Counted from the first letter of the stretch, positions 7,791 through 16,243 are shown. The stretch is 64,000 nt of DNA from DSOI01 sp041394885 (GCA_041394885.1 JAWKHI010000038.1:7862-71861), one strand, 5' to 3'. A program made the numbers and translations. Notes: generated from the sequence alone by a model not told the origin.

Positions 7791-8975
7791 CTACCCCTGT
7801 TTCTTGAGAGAAGGAGCCGGGGGCAACTCGAGGACCCTAGCCGCGGTTTTCTTGGCGGCGGTGGGGAACCCCTGGAGACCGGAGACGGCGGGGACGCCGC
7901 GGCCGACGATCTCATGCCGGTCATTGACGGTGGTTGAGAGCTCGAAACGGAACTCGCCGGGCAACCGGTCCTGCTCCTCAATCCGCATGTCGAGGCAGAC
8001 GGAGCGAAACCGCTCTTCATCGCGGAGGAGTTCATCCAAGGCGGCGAAGGCGGCCGGGTGGCGGGCGTGGATGGCGGTGATGGTGAGCTCATCGTCGATG
8101 CGGGTGCGGATCACCTCCATGGACACGTCGTAGTGACGGCGTGCACTGCCCACCGGATCGTCGGGCCGTTTGCGTACAGGGGGATCGAGCCTGGCCATGG
8201 CTTTGTTCGATTCCGGAGAGCCGAACAAGATGACGTGGCGCCGCTCGTAATGCGGCGCGAGGCGCATCTCGGAGCCGGATTGATGTTCGACGGCGACGCC
8301 GGCCCGGGAAAGGGCGCCGGCGATGGTGGATCGCAGCGCGGCTTCAGTGTCGAACCCGGGGCGTTCGCGGAAGGTGAGGCGGCCAGAGGCGCGCCAGCGC
8401 CGAAACAGCGCGAGCAGTTCGTCGGCATCATCCCCGGCAGCAAGGCTTTCTTCGCTACAGAGGCTCGAGTCCCAAAGAAAACGTTGTTTCTCCGTGTCGA
8501 AGAGAGCCAAAGTTTCGGAGTGCACCAGAAGGGCTCCGGGTCCGGGAGATTCGCCCGGGGTAGGCATCATCGGGGCGAGGAATTTGCGCGCCGCCCATCC
8601 GGGCTGCATGTTGGCTCGGAATACGAGCGCATTGACCTCTGGTGAATCGCGGCCACTGGGCCGGCCACGGGAACGGGACTGAATTTCAAAGCGGTTGAGC
8701 CACCCGGCACCATCCCCACCCGGGCCAAAGTAGGCGTCGGCCTGGACGCGGATCTGACGGAGAGCGTGCCGGATCTGACGCTCGTCGACAGTGAAATCCG
8801 TTTCCATCGTTTTGACGCGGCGGCGTTCCGCGCCGGCAGCGCCGCGGCAATCAACCAAACGCGCGAAAACACGCTGGGTCAGGGTCTTGGGGTGGTCGAG
8901 ATCGAACTGGAGCTGGCTCGTAGAGAACCCACGCAGGACGGCGGACTCATCGCCACCGAGTTCGCTTTCGTCCAT
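7791..8975 (-). CDS. Protein of unknown function
   Basis: The longest frame gives 394 aa from ATG 8975, without a convincing ribosome binding site. An internal ATG at 8807 is an alternative. I do not recognise a catalytic family. The C-terminal third contains HVILFGSPESNKAMARL, then a beta-rich segment with DDELTITAIHARHPAAF. This type of FGSPxSN stretch occurs in uncharacterised acidobacterial proteins, often with winged-helix regions, but I cannot confirm that here. No signal peptide or membrane helix is visible. It lies 27 bp upstream of tldD on the same strand and may be cotranscribed with it. Confidence 0.6.
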   Translation of the reverse strand: MDESELGGDESAVLRGFSTSQLQFDLDHPKTLTQRVFARLVDCRGAAGAERRRVKTMETDFTVDERQIRHALRQIRVQADAYFGPGGDGAGWLNRFEIQSRSRGRPSGRDSPEVNALVFRANMQPGWAARKFLAPMMPTPGESPGPGALLVHSETLALFDTEKQRFLWDSSLCSEESLAAGDDADELLALFRRWRASGRLTFRERPGFDTEAALRSTIAGALSRAGVAVEHQSGSEMRLAPHYERRHVILFGSPESNKAMARLDPPVRKRPDDPVGSARRHYDVSMEVIRTRIDDELTITAIHARHPAAFAALDELLRDEERFRSVCLDMRIEEQDRLPGEFRFELSTTVNDRHEIVGRGVPAVSGLQGFPTAAKKTAARVLELPPAPSLKKQG

Positions 8976-9125
8976 TCCGGGGGTGCCTCGCTGAATCTCA
9001 AAATACCATAAGGGGGGTATCCGTTTCGAGATATTTTTCGCATGACTATCCGTGACGGGCGGGGAGCAGGCAGGCAGCGCAGGTGCAACCTAATGTTTCG
9101 ACGAGATTTGGCTCATGATTGACCC

Positions 9126-9230
9126 ATGAGAAAAATGATTCTCCTCTCGTTGGCAATCGCAGCCGCTACCAGCGTCGCGCTGGCACGGGCCCGGACACGC
9201 CGTCTGAGCCACGTACCCGCAGGCCGCTAA
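9126..9230 (+). CDS. Candidate small secreted peptide, 34 aa
   Basis: This short frame begins MRKMILLSLAIAAATSVALA, a textbook signal peptide with a basic start, a hydrophobic core and an A-x-A-type end. A short basic tail rich in Arg and His follows before a TAA stop. The ribosome binding site is weak. Its position in an otherwise empty gap and the quality of the signal sequence are the only support. It may instead be the remnant of a longer secreted gene. Confidence 0.35.
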   Translation: MRKMILLSLAIAAATSVALARARTRRLSHVPAGR

Positions 9231-9335
9231 ACCCAAAACCAGTCGAAACCTGAACAAAGAAAATCGCCTGCATCGGGACGTCCTCGGGGGTGGGGGCGGC
9301 TCGGGGCAGGCGGTGGAACTCGATCGGGGAAAAGA

Positions 9336-9377
9336 AAAGACCCCGGGACGCCATCGGAGGGGCGGCCCGGGGTCTTT
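9336..9377 (-). terminator. Rho-independent terminator of the PEP-CTERM gene at 9400
   Basis: There is a perfect 12-bp inverted repeat: AAAGACCCCGGG at 9336-9347 pairs with CCCGGGGTCTTT at 9366-9377, with an 18-base loop. Read on the minus strand, the stem is followed by TTTTCTTTTC, a usable U-tract. It lies 22 bp beyond the minus-strand stop at 9400. Confidence 0.8.
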
Positions 9378-9399
9378 CGTTTTCGGTTCCCGGAGAAGC

Positions 9400-10176
9400 T
9401 TAGCCGCGAAGCCGCCGGCGGAGGCCGAAGGCTCCGAGCCCAAGGCTGAGCAGCAGCCAGGAAGAGGGCTCCGGAGTGGGAGTGAACAGGACGGTGGAGT
9501 TGTCGGCAATAACGGGCGAGTTGAACGACCATTGAAGAGCTTCCGACAGGTTCGCGCCGACGCCTTGAATTCCAACGGTCGCCGAGGCGCCGAAGTCGTG
9601 ATTGCTGAGGCAATCGCCGGGGGGGCAGAGCGAACTGGCGTATTGGTAGAGGATGCTGCCGGTAGCGTGGTCTAGCAGCGCCTCGAACGAAACGGTGCCG
9701 GCCGAGGAACATCCGGTGAGTTGATTGTCGCAGTAGCCACCGATCCACTGAATGACGCTGGTGGGACCGGCGAACGGACCGACGCCGCCGGCGAAGAACT
9801 GATAGTAGGCGCTGGTCAGCAGGTCATCCCAGTAGGGAAATAGAGTACGGTAGGAAAACGCATTCGCGGGCAGAGCGGAGTTGAGGAACTCGTTGCTGCC
9901 GACGGTGAAGGTGATCACCCCATTCGAGGATACGATGGCCTGCGTGGCTGTCTCCCCGTAAAAGGTGAATGCCGCACCCATATTGACGGGTACGATCAGG
10001 TCATCGGAAGCGGGAAACAGAAGGCTTCCCGTTCCGGTGATGTCGATGTAGTTGAACGCGACGCCACCGGGATCGGAATCCCCGCGCGCCGTATAGGAAG
10101 GCGTGACGATGATTGCGGCGTTAACAAGAGGTATCAGGCAGGCGAATCCCACCACTCCTCGGATCCAAGTTTTCAT
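9400..10176 (-). CDS. PEP-CTERM sorting-domain secreted protein
   Basis: The product is 258 aa from ATG 10176, chosen because a strong GGAGGAGG lies about 10 bases upstream and the signal peptide (MKTWIRGVVGFACLIPLVNA) begins there. The C-terminus carries the sorting signal PEPSS, then a hydrophobic helix (WLLLSLGLGAFGL) and an arginine-rich end, the mark of exosortase-processed proteins. The middle is an asparagine/serine-rich secreted domain with IVSSNGVITF and FPYWDDLL, as in nidogen-like adhesin domains, and four cysteines. It is probably a cell-surface or exopolymer-associated protein. No exosortase gene is in the window. Confidence 0.88.
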   Translation of the reverse strand: MKTWIRGVVGFACLIPLVNAAIIVTPSYTARGDSDPGGVAFNYIDITGTGSLLFPASDDLIVPVNMGAAFTFYGETATQAIVSSNGVITFTVGSNEFLNSALPANAFSYRTLFPYWDDLLTSAYYQFFAGGVGPFAGPTSVIQWIGGYCDNQLTGCSSAGTVSFEALLDHATGSILYQYASSLCPPGDCLSNHDFGASATVGIQGVGANLSEALQWSFNSPVIADNSTVLFTPTPEPSSWLLLSLGLGAFGLRRRLRG

Positions 10177-10267
10177 GCTTTGCAAACCTCCTCCCGCCGG
10201 CTCTCTTGTGAAGCGGAACCGTTCCGGGCACACCTGAGGTTAGCGTATCACTTTGCGTGTGAGCAAC

Positions 10268-11767
10268 TTAGCGAGAGTACTGGGCCCAATCCTGTTCGTA
10301 GTAGCGGACTAGTACCTGCGTATTGAGGCGATTCACGTCCGCCGGGATTGGGGCCATGTCGGGCGGGAAGGAAAAGAGGCCGGCGACAACGGCGGGAGAG
10401 GCGAACCGGAGGCCGGGCGGCAAGCGGTCCGGCGGACGGTATTGGGAGCCGAGAGAGCCGAGCACGAACCCCCATTCTCCGAACGACGGCACGTAGACGT
10501 GATACGGGTACGTAGTCCAGCCGGCGCCGGCCATGGTCTCGACAATGCACCAATACGACCGGCGGGCAAAGAGAGGAGAAGTGCTCTGTACTGCTATCAA
10601 TCCAGAAGGTTTAATTCGCCGAGCCAAGGCGCGGTAAAAGGCTGTGGTGTAGAGCTTCCCGATGGAGAAGCTGGTTGGATCGGGGAAGTCCACGACGGCG
10701 AAATCGAACTGGGGACCGGGCTGATCGAGCCACAGAAACGCGTCCTGGTTGACGACGTGAACGCGCGGATCGGAGAGCGATCCGGAGTTTAAGCGCTTCA
10801 ACAGGGAGTGGTCGCGAAACAGGCGGGTCATGTCTTGATCAAGGTCGACCAAGGTAATGGATTCGACGCCGGGATACCGCAGTATCTCCCGTACCGCGAG
10901 GCCATCCCCTCCCCCTAGTACCAGTACTGAACTATTTTTTTTCGTTACCCCCATTCCGGGGTGAACAAGGGCCTCGTGGTAGCGATATTCGTCGCGAGAG
11001 GAAAATTGAAGGTGCGAGTTGAGGAACAGGCGGAGGTCATCTTTCCATCTGGTGACGACGATGCGCTGATAGGGGGTGGATCGGGTGAGGATGACGTCGT
11101 CGGCGTACAGATTCTCTTCCGCGATGGAGGTGATGCGTTCGGCGCCGGCCATACCCGCGCCGAGGAGCAAGAGAATGGCGAGACACCCGGCGCGGGTGGC
11201 GGCCAAGCGAGGAAGATGATCTCGAAACAACCAAGTGGACCAAAGCGCCACCAACGTGTTGACGATACCGAACAGGAGCGCGCCGCGGACCAGACCCAGG
11301 CGAGGCACGAGGACGAGGGGAAACAGGAGCGAGGCACCGAGGGCGCCCAAATAGTCGAAGGTCAGGACGTTGGCGACGAGGTCCCGGAATTCCAGCTTGT
11401 CTTTCAGGATACGCATCAGGAGCGGAATTTCGAGCCCCACCAGGATCCCGATGATGATCACCACGAGATAAAGCAGCAGGCGAAAGGCCTCGGTGTAGGC
11501 GAAGGCAAGGAAGAGGATGGAGGAAGAAAAGCCGCCCACCAGGCCTACCATGAGCTCGATGGCTACGAAGCGCCCGACGAGTCCGCGATGGATGAAGCGG
11601 GACAGCCAGCTTCCGATGCCCATGGCGAAGAGGTAGGCGCCAATTACGGTGGAAAATTGGAGGATCGAATCGCCCAGCAGATAGGAGGCGAGCGTCCCGG
11701 CGATCAATTCGTAAATGAGGCCGCAAGCGGCGATCAACAGGACGGTGATGAACAGAGCCAACGGCAT
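10268..11767 (-). CDS. Membrane-embedded spermidine-synthase-like aminopropyltransferase
   Basis: The product is 499 aa from ATG 11767 (MPLALFITVLLI); the frame upstream of that methionine is antisense-like and was dropped. Residues 1-215 hold about seven hydrophobic helices. Residues from about 230 onward are a spermidine-synthase-type Rossmann domain. It has YQRIVVTRW, HPGM, the SAM/dcSAM-binding VLVLGGGDGLAVREIL, the acidic ITLVDLD and the catalytic-region DFAVVDFPDPTS followed by LYTTAFY. Classical SpeE is soluble, so a tethered version suggests a membrane-associated aminopropyl-transfer reaction. It is the last gene of the speD-DUF4178-DUF350 unit, which supplies a source of decarboxylated SAM through SpeD. 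Confidence 0.88.
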   Translation of the reverse strand: MPLALFITVLLIAACGLIYELIAGTLASYLLGDSILQFSTVIGAYLFAMGIGSWLSRFIHRGLVGRFVAIELMVGLVGGFSSSILFLAFAYTEAFRLLLYLVVIIIGILVGLEIPLLMRILKDKLEFRDLVANVLTFDYLGALGASLLFPLVLVPRLGLVRGALLFGIVNTLVALWSTWLFRDHLPRLAATRAGCLAILLLLGAGMAGAERITSIAEENLYADDVILTRSTPYQRIVVTRWKDDLRLFLNSHLQFSSRDEYRYHEALVHPGMGVTKKNSSVLVLGGGDGLAVREILRYPGVESITLVDLDQDMTRLFRDHSLLKRLNSGSLSDPRVHVVNQDAFLWLDQPGPQFDFAVVDFPDPTSFSIGKLYTTAFYRALARRIKPSGLIAVQSTSPLFARRSYWCIVETMAGAGWTTYPYHVYVPSFGEWGFVLGSLGSQYRPPDRLPPGLRFASPAVVAGLFSFPPDMAPIPADVNRLNTQVLVRYYEQDWAQYSR

Positions 11768-11792
11768 GCGGGGGGTAGCCGGCCGGGCCGCT

Positions 11793-12002
11793 CTAGTGGA
11801 CCGCGGCGGCGATGATGACGCACATGCCGATGGACATGCAGCCCACCAGAATCGCCAAGGCCGTGTTTTGCTTCTCCACAATTTCCTGCCACAAGGCGTA
11901 GGGGGTGAGCTTATCCAGAAGGGCGAAACTCCCGCAGAACAGGAAGATGCCCAGGAGGGCGTAGATGAAAGCGTTGATCACCGCGTCGATGTGAATTTGC
12001 AT
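11793..12002 (-). CDS. DUF350 small membrane protein
   Basis: The product is 69 aa with two predicted membrane helices (about residues 10-28 and 48-68). LDKLTPYALWQEIVEKQNTA sits between them, matching the DUF350 (YjfL-like) consensus. The molecular role is unknown, although DUF350 genes often lie next to polyamine or glutathionylspermidine synthase-type genes. It lies between the 62-aa membrane protein (19-bp gap) and the spermidine-synthase-like gene (25-bp gap), all on the minus strand. Confidence 0.9.
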   Translation of the reverse strand: MQIHIDAVINAFIYALLGIFLFCGSFALLDKLTPYALWQEIVEKQNTALAILVGCMSIGMCVIIAAAVH

Positions 12003-12021
12003 AGCGTTGCTTCTCCAGAAA

Positions 12022-12210
12022 CTACTTGCCGCCGTAGTAGCGCGAACTGCCCATGTAGTGGGACCGGTAGGCGCCGGGGTTGTCGCGGACGGTCTTGGGA
12101 ACGTCGCGGACCTCGCTCACGGACCAAGTGCCGCCCGAGCCATAGTACTGCACCCATCCGGTGCCGGCGAGCAGCAGAAGTCCAAACGGAATATAGAAGG
12201 GATGTCTCAT
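12022..12210 (-). CDS. Small membrane-anchored protein of unknown function in the DUF350 unit
   Basis: The product is 62 aa: one N-terminal hydrophobic helix (FYIPFGLLLLAGTGWVQYY) and a short exposed tail with VRDVPKTVRDNPGAYRSHY and a final basic YYGGK. The tail motif is unusual and conserved-looking, but I do not recognise a named family. It is only 6 bp downstream of the DUF4178 gene, so it is almost certainly translated from the same message. Confidence 0.7.
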   Translation of the reverse strand: MRHPFYIPFGLLLLAGTGWVQYYGSGGTWSVSEVRDVPKTVRDNPGAYRSHYMGSSRYYGGK

Positions 12211-12216
12211 GATTGC

Positions 12217-14136
12217 CTAGTCATCTCCGGAAGGGGCGTAATCACTCTCCTGCCAACGTTTGGATTCGAACATGAGTGAGCGGAAGGTCTGAACGATGGG
12301 AGGCAGGACCAAGAGAAAGAAAGCCACGACGTAGGGCCAGTTGACGGGGATGTCGCGGCGGACACGGATGGTGTAGCGGATCGGTTTGCCGGCCTGGCCC
12401 GGCTCGGGAGTCGACTCGGGTTCCACGCGCAGGTAGTATCGTCCGGCGGGAACGTGGCCGATCCGTGAGGAGTCATTGGTGCTGCCTTCGCTCCAACCGC
12501 CATCGGAATCGACGCCAGAGTAGTAGCTGACTTCGCGGCCCCAGTCGTAGCCGTGACCGGTCTGTTCGTTGATGAGCGCGAGGTTGAAGTAAACCCAGTT
12601 GTTGAGAGCATCGGTCTCGATATCGAGTTCGACGTTGGAAGGCCTGCCCTTCAACTCGAACATGGAGGTAACGAATGAGGCGTCGCCCGGAGTGCCTGGG
12701 GTGTAGGTGTAAGCCTGGCGGAAGACCTCTTGTTTGGTCATCCAGACGTGGGCGAGGACGCTGCTGGCGCCCAACAGAAAGATGAAAAACAGGGCGACGG
12801 TCCAGATGGACCAGACGCTGTCCTTGTAGGGCGACGGCTGGTTGGAGTAGACACCGTAAGCGCGCGGCGGGCGCTCCTTCAACTGGAAGGCCTTCCAGAT
12901 CTCAGCGCCGGTTATGTAGCGTCCCAGAGTCCAGGTGGTTTCGTTCTCGCTCTTTTCCGCCGAGAGGGACAGCGGCGGCGCGACAAAGTCATTCACCTCG
13001 GCGCGCTCGCCGACCTTAACGCGCCAGGGGAATTCACCGAGGACGTAGTTGGTTTCCGCCATCGCGCGCTGGAAGTGGCGGAAGTGGGTCCCCTTCCAGT
13101 TGCGCGAAGGGCGTCCGACGGTGTTGCCGGATTCGGGAATCCCTTTCAGGGGTTCACAGAAGTTCCAGTGGCCGTCGTATTCAGTGAGGTAGCGGAAGCC
13201 CTGGTCGCGGTTGAACAGCAGGAACTCCCGCCACTCATACTTGGCGCCTTCGACGGTGATGTGCCGGCACTGAAACCCGATGACCTCATAGGTGACTCCA
13301 TCCAGCGCGCCGGTGGACCCGAGGGGGATGGCGGGCGTGACGCGCCGCTGGGTATTGATCTTCTGCAGGAGTTTCGGGATGGGAGAAGACGCGTCCATCA
13401 GCGACAGGCACTGAGGGCACACGGCGGTGAGGGTTTCCCCTTGCGCGCGCAACTCGACCGACGATCCGCAGTTGGGACAATTGAGTGCGCGCGGCTGCTG
13501 CTTCAGGTCCGAGCCGGCCTCGCGCAGATTGGTCATGCGGAGCGAAGCGAACTCGACGAACTCGCCCGTGAACAGCATTGGGGGCTGCTCGCTGTAGTCG
13601 ATGGTGGCGAAGTGATTGGAGCCGGAGCGAAGGTCGGCGAATACGATCTCCTGTTTGTCCCAATACTCGAAGGGGAGGTCGCCCTCGACGCCGGCATAGC
13701 GGGCACGCGTAACAGTGGCTACTTCGAGGGGAAGGGTCCCGATGGCGATCCGCTTTCCGGGATAGACCTCCTTGGCTTCCGGGACCGCGGGCCCGCCGGC
13801 GGCGTGAAAGGTGACGGCGTATTCGGCCTGCGCGTCCGAAAGCCATCCGGACCTGCCATCGCCGAATGCGATATGCCATTCGTTCCAGCCGCCCTGCTCC
13901 CATTCATAGGCGATGCGCCCGACGACGGTGAAGGCGCGGCTATCGTATTTGCCCTCCGAACCCAACTGGATGAGGGAATGGTCGGCGAGTTCGGCGGCCT
14001 CGCCCACCTTTTCCCAGTTGACGTCGGTCCGGATGAGGATCGAACGGCAGAAGGGACAGACAGTCTGAATGGCGGCGGCAAAGCGAAATTCGACGGGAGC
14101 ACCGCAGGAGGGGCAGAAACCGCGCTTGGTACTCAT
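12217..14136 (-). CDS. Two-domain DUF4178 membrane protein with two zinc ribbons
   Basis: The product is 639 aa. It has two repeats of a CxxC...CxxC zinc ribbon plus DUF4178 domain. The first ribbon (FCPSCG ... CPFCRS) is at about residues 7-32, with DUF4178 sequence through GWNEWHIAFGDGRSGWLSDAQ. The second ribbon (CPNCG ... CPQCLS) is at about 225-250, with YEWREFLLFNRDQGFRYLTEYDGHW after it. Hydrophobic helices lie near residues 445-462 and 600-617, with a beta-rich segment between them that would be outside the cell. DUF4178 is uncharacterised. The start overlaps the speD stop by 4 bp, so the two are coupled. Confidence 0.88.
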   Translation of the reverse strand: MSTKRGFCPSCGAPVEFRFAAAIQTVCPFCRSILIRTDVNWEKVGEAAELADHSLIQLGSEGKYDSRAFTVVGRIAYEWEQGGWNEWHIAFGDGRSGWLSDAQAEYAVTFHAAGGPAVPEAKEVYPGKRIAIGTLPLEVATVTRARYAGVEGDLPFEYWDKQEIVFADLRSGSNHFATIDYSEQPPMLFTGEFVEFASLRMTNLREAGSDLKQQPRALNCPNCGSSVELRAQGETLTAVCPQCLSLMDASSPIPKLLQKINTQRRVTPAIPLGSTGALDGVTYEVIGFQCRHITVEGAKYEWREFLLFNRDQGFRYLTEYDGHWNFCEPLKGIPESGNTVGRPSRNWKGTHFRHFQRAMAETNYVLGEFPWRVKVGERAEVNDFVAPPLSLSAEKSENETTWTLGRYITGAEIWKAFQLKERPPRAYGVYSNQPSPYKDSVWSIWTVALFFIFLLGASSVLAHVWMTKQEVFRQAYTYTPGTPGDASFVTSMFELKGRPSNVELDIETDALNNWVYFNLALINEQTGHGYDWGREVSYYSGVDSDGGWSEGSTNDSSRIGHVPAGRYYLRVEPESTPEPGQAGKPIRYTIRVRRDIPVNWPYVVAFFLLVLPPIVQTFRSLMFESKRWQESDYAPSGDD

Positions 14137-14483
14137 GCGTAGTCCCGCGCGAGTTTGCGCACCGTGACGCGGCGCGCCTCGAAGATGGCGGCCAGACGTC
14201 CTTCAAAATCGAAATCGGGCCTCGGCCGGCAGCAGAAGAGATTGAGTGTGAGCGAGCGATGTTCGGGGAAGGTGTGGCAGGCGAAATGCGATTCCGAGAG
14301 CAGACATAGACCGGTGATACCGCCGTGGCCACCGAAGCGGTGCCATACGGGATCAGCCACCGGATGCAGCGGCAGAGCTTCGATCAATTCCTGTAGGAAC
14401 CGCTCCATCGGGGCCACTTCGGCGAGCGGCGCCGGATTGCAGTCATATGCTTCGACGAGCCACTCGAGCCCGCCCATGGTCAT
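14133..14483 (-). CDS. speD: S-adenosylmethionine decarboxylase proenzyme, prokaryotic type
   Basis: The product is 116 aa, the size of the prokaryotic class-1B enzyme. It makes decarboxylated SAM, the aminopropyl donor for spermidine. The self-cleavage site is E64-S65 in LLSESHFACHTFPE, where Ser65 becomes the pyruvoyl group. His70 and Cys85 fall at the +5 and +20 spacing known from the Thermotoga enzyme (Ser63, His68, Cys83), so the proenzyme looks functional. The motif is slightly divergent (FACHTFPE rather than the common TIHTWPE). It is the second gene of the minus-strand unit from the SPFH gene to the spermidine-synthase-like gene. Confidence 0.9.
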   Translation of the reverse strand: MTMGGLEWLVEAYDCNPAPLAEVAPMERFLQELIEALPLHPVADPVWHRFGGHGGITGLCLLSESHFACHTFPEHRSLTLNLFCCRPRPDFDFEGRLAAIFEARRVTVRKLARDYA

Positions 14484-14529
14484 CGCCTCATTCTTATTCG
14501 GTCTAGGATCACGCTTATTGGGTCAGGGG

Positions 14530-15558
14530 TCAGGCCTGGGGCTTACCGCATTCCGAGCAGAACTTGGCGGCTCGGGCTATCTTGGCCCCACACTCGACAC
14601 AGAACTTGGTTTCCCCTACCGGAGCGGCGGCTGCCGCGGCGGCTGCTCCAGCGGCGGCGGGGGCGGCCGCGGGCGGAGGAGGAGGTGGTGGTTGTTGGGC
14701 CTGCTGCATCGAACCCATCATTACTTGCGCCATGCCCATGCCGGCGCCGAGACCGGCGCCGATGCCGGCCGCGCCACCGCCCTCGTTGGCGGCCGCGATG
14801 GGCATTGACTGGGCCACCTGGAACTGGGTGTACTTGCCCATGTCGCCAATCATGTTCATGCCGATGCGCTGGTCAAGCAGCTTCTGCAACTCTTCCGGAA
14901 GCGACAGGCTCTGCACGACAAAGCTGTCGAGCGCCAGGCCGAACTCGGAGAACGTGGGCCGCACGTGTTCGGCGATCTTTTCGGCCAGTTCGATCTGATT
15001 GGCCGTCATGTCGAGAAAGGCGATCTGCGATTCGGCGAAGGTGTCGGCCATGCGGCCGATGATGGTGTTGCGAAGCTGGCCTTCGAGATCTTCGACGCGA
15101 TAGATTTCCCTGGTGCCGCTGATCTTGGTGTGGAACAGGCGCGCGTCCAAGAGGTGATAGCTGTAGATGCCGAACGCACGAACACGCACCGCGCCGAATT
15201 CCTTGTCGCGAATGGTGATGGGCTGCTGGGTGCCCCATTTCTGATCGGTCTGCATGCGCGTGGACATGAAGTACACGTCGCTTTTGAACGGGGACTGGAA
15301 CATCTTGTCCCAGTTCATGATGTTAGTGAGCAGGGGCAGCGTCTGCGTGTTCAGGGTGTAGAGGCCAGGGCCGAACTGGTCAGCGGCGCGGCCTTCATTG
15401 ACGAACACGGCCAACTGGGACTCGCGCACAGTCAATTTGGCGCCGTTCTGGATTTCCATATCCTGCATGGGGTATCGCCATGCCAGGATGCCATCCTCAG
15501 GCTCAGTCCAGTGGATGACGTCTATGAATTGTTTTTTGAAGAAGTCGCCTAATGCCAT
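14530..15558 (-). CDS. SPFH-domain protein with C-terminal zinc ribbon (virion-core-protein/YdjP-like)
   Basis: I start at ATG 15558 (MALGDFFKKQFIDVIHW), a typical family N-terminus, giving 342 aa. Residues up to about 260 form an SPFH/band-7-like domain with FVNEGRAADQFGPGLYTLNTQ and later VVQSLSLPEELQKLLDQRIGM. A Gly/Ala/Gln stretch, seven consecutive prolines and an alanine run make a flexible linker. The end is a double-cysteine zinc ribbon (FCVECG ... FCSECG). SPFH proteins build ring- or scaffold-like assemblies on membranes. It is the likely first gene of the speD-DUF4178-DUF350 unit, 46 bp before speD. Confidence 0.87.
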   Translation of the reverse strand: MALGDFFKKQFIDVIHWTEPEDGILAWRYPMQDMEIQNGAKLTVRESQLAVFVNEGRAADQFGPGLYTLNTQTLPLLTNIMNWDKMFQSPFKSDVYFMSTRMQTDQKWGTQQPITIRDKEFGAVRVRAFGIYSYHLLDARLFHTKISGTREIYRVEDLEGQLRNTIIGRMADTFAESQIAFLDMTANQIELAEKIAEHVRPTFSEFGLALDSFVVQSLSLPEELQKLLDQRIGMNMIGDMGKYTQFQVAQSMPIAAANEGGGAAGIGAGLGAGMGMAQVMMGSMQQAQQPPPPPPPAAAPAAAGAAAAAAAAPVGETKFCVECGAKIARAAKFCSECGKPQA

Positions 15559-15619
15559 GGTGATCGATGTCTCCGAAGTCTCAGCAAGTATAACGCGATC
15601 ATGGCGCGCCTTGTTCCAA

Positions 15620-16243
15620 CTACCGTGGCCGGCGGAACTTCTTGCGCGCGGTCTCGATCTCAGGGCGGACCCAGCAGCCTTCGAGATGATCGTTGACCAG
15701 GCCCATCGCCTGCATGAAGGCGTACATGGTGGTGGGCCCGACGAAGTTGAACCCGCGCTTGCGCAAGTCTTTGCTGAGCGCCTTGGATTCAGGCGTCTGG
15801 CCCTTGGCGCCGAGGGTGGGGCGATCGAGGCGTTCCGGACGCGCCGCGGGTTCGAACCGCCAGAGATAGGCGGCGAGCGATCCGTGCTCATCGATGAGCG
15901 CACGCGCGTTCCTGGCGTTCGAGATGGCGGCCTCGATCTTGCCGCGATGGCGCACGATGCCGGCGTCGCCCAGGAGGAGGCCGACATCGCGCTCGTCCAT
16001 GAGGGCAACGCGCCCGATATCGAATCCGTGAAAGGCACGGCGGAAATTCTCCCGCTTGCGGAGGATGGTGATCCAGCTCAGGCCGGCCTGGAAGCCTTCC
16101 AGACACAGTTTTTCGAACAGACGGTTATCGTCGGCGACGGGCCAGCCCCATTCCTGATCGTGGTAGCGCTCATAGTCTTCGGCGCCGGCGTGCCACCAGC
16201 ACGTCGGCCTGCCGTTGCAGCCCGCGATGAGTCCATCGTCCAT
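15620..16243 (-). CDS. tag: DNA-3-methyladenine glycosylase I
   Basis: The product is 207 aa from ATG 16243. It removes 3-methyladenine from alkylated DNA in the base excision repair pathway. It carries the family hallmarks: the N-terminal zinc Cys (TCWWHAG), YHDQEWGWP with the His and Glu, the helix-hairpin-helix-type FQAGLSWITILRKRENFRRAF, GFNFVGPTTMYAFMQ, and the C-terminal MGLVNDHLEGCW with the zinc His and Cys. Length and motifs are complete. The longer upstream frame is antisense to the next gene and is not used. It lies 61 bp upstream of the SPFH gene on the same strand but is probably unrelated to it. Confidence 0.95.
   Translation of the reverse strand: MDDGLIAGCNGRPTCWWHAGAEDYERYHDQEWGWPVADDNRLFEKLCLEGFQAGLSWITILRKRENFRRAFHGFDIGRVALMDERDVGLLLGDAGIVRHRGKIEAAISNARNARALIDEHGSLAAYLWRFEPAARPERLDRPTLGAKGQTPESKALSKDLRKRGFNFVGPTTMYAFMQAMGLVNDHLEGCWVRPEIETARKKFRRPR

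Larger units (their letters stand above)
8976..9399. other. Intergenic region, 424 bp
   Basis: No long gene fits here. It contains a candidate 34-codon secreted-peptide ORF (9126-9230) and a strong hairpin (9336-9377) that should terminate the minus-strand PEP-CTERM gene at 9400. An AGGTGCAACCT inverted repeat lies at about 9081-9091. The rest has no recognisable structure. Confidence 0.6.

Noticed and set aside
9081..9091. AGGTGCAACCT as an operator or ECF promoter
   Set aside because: The inverted repeat has only 4-bp arms and no suitable second element at promoter spacing.
12730..14142. 470-codon plus-strand frame antisense to the DUF4178 gene
   Set aside because: Shadow frame caused by codon bias; no motif, while the minus-strand protein has zinc ribbons and DUF4178 features.
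14640..14700. GC-rich run coding alanines and prolines, looking like a simple repeat
   Set aside because: It is the coding linker of the SPFH protein, so a separate repeat feature is not warranted.
15559..16038. N-terminal extension of the SPFH gene to 16038
   Set aside because: The extension is a frame through tag; the family N-terminus starts at ATG 15558.
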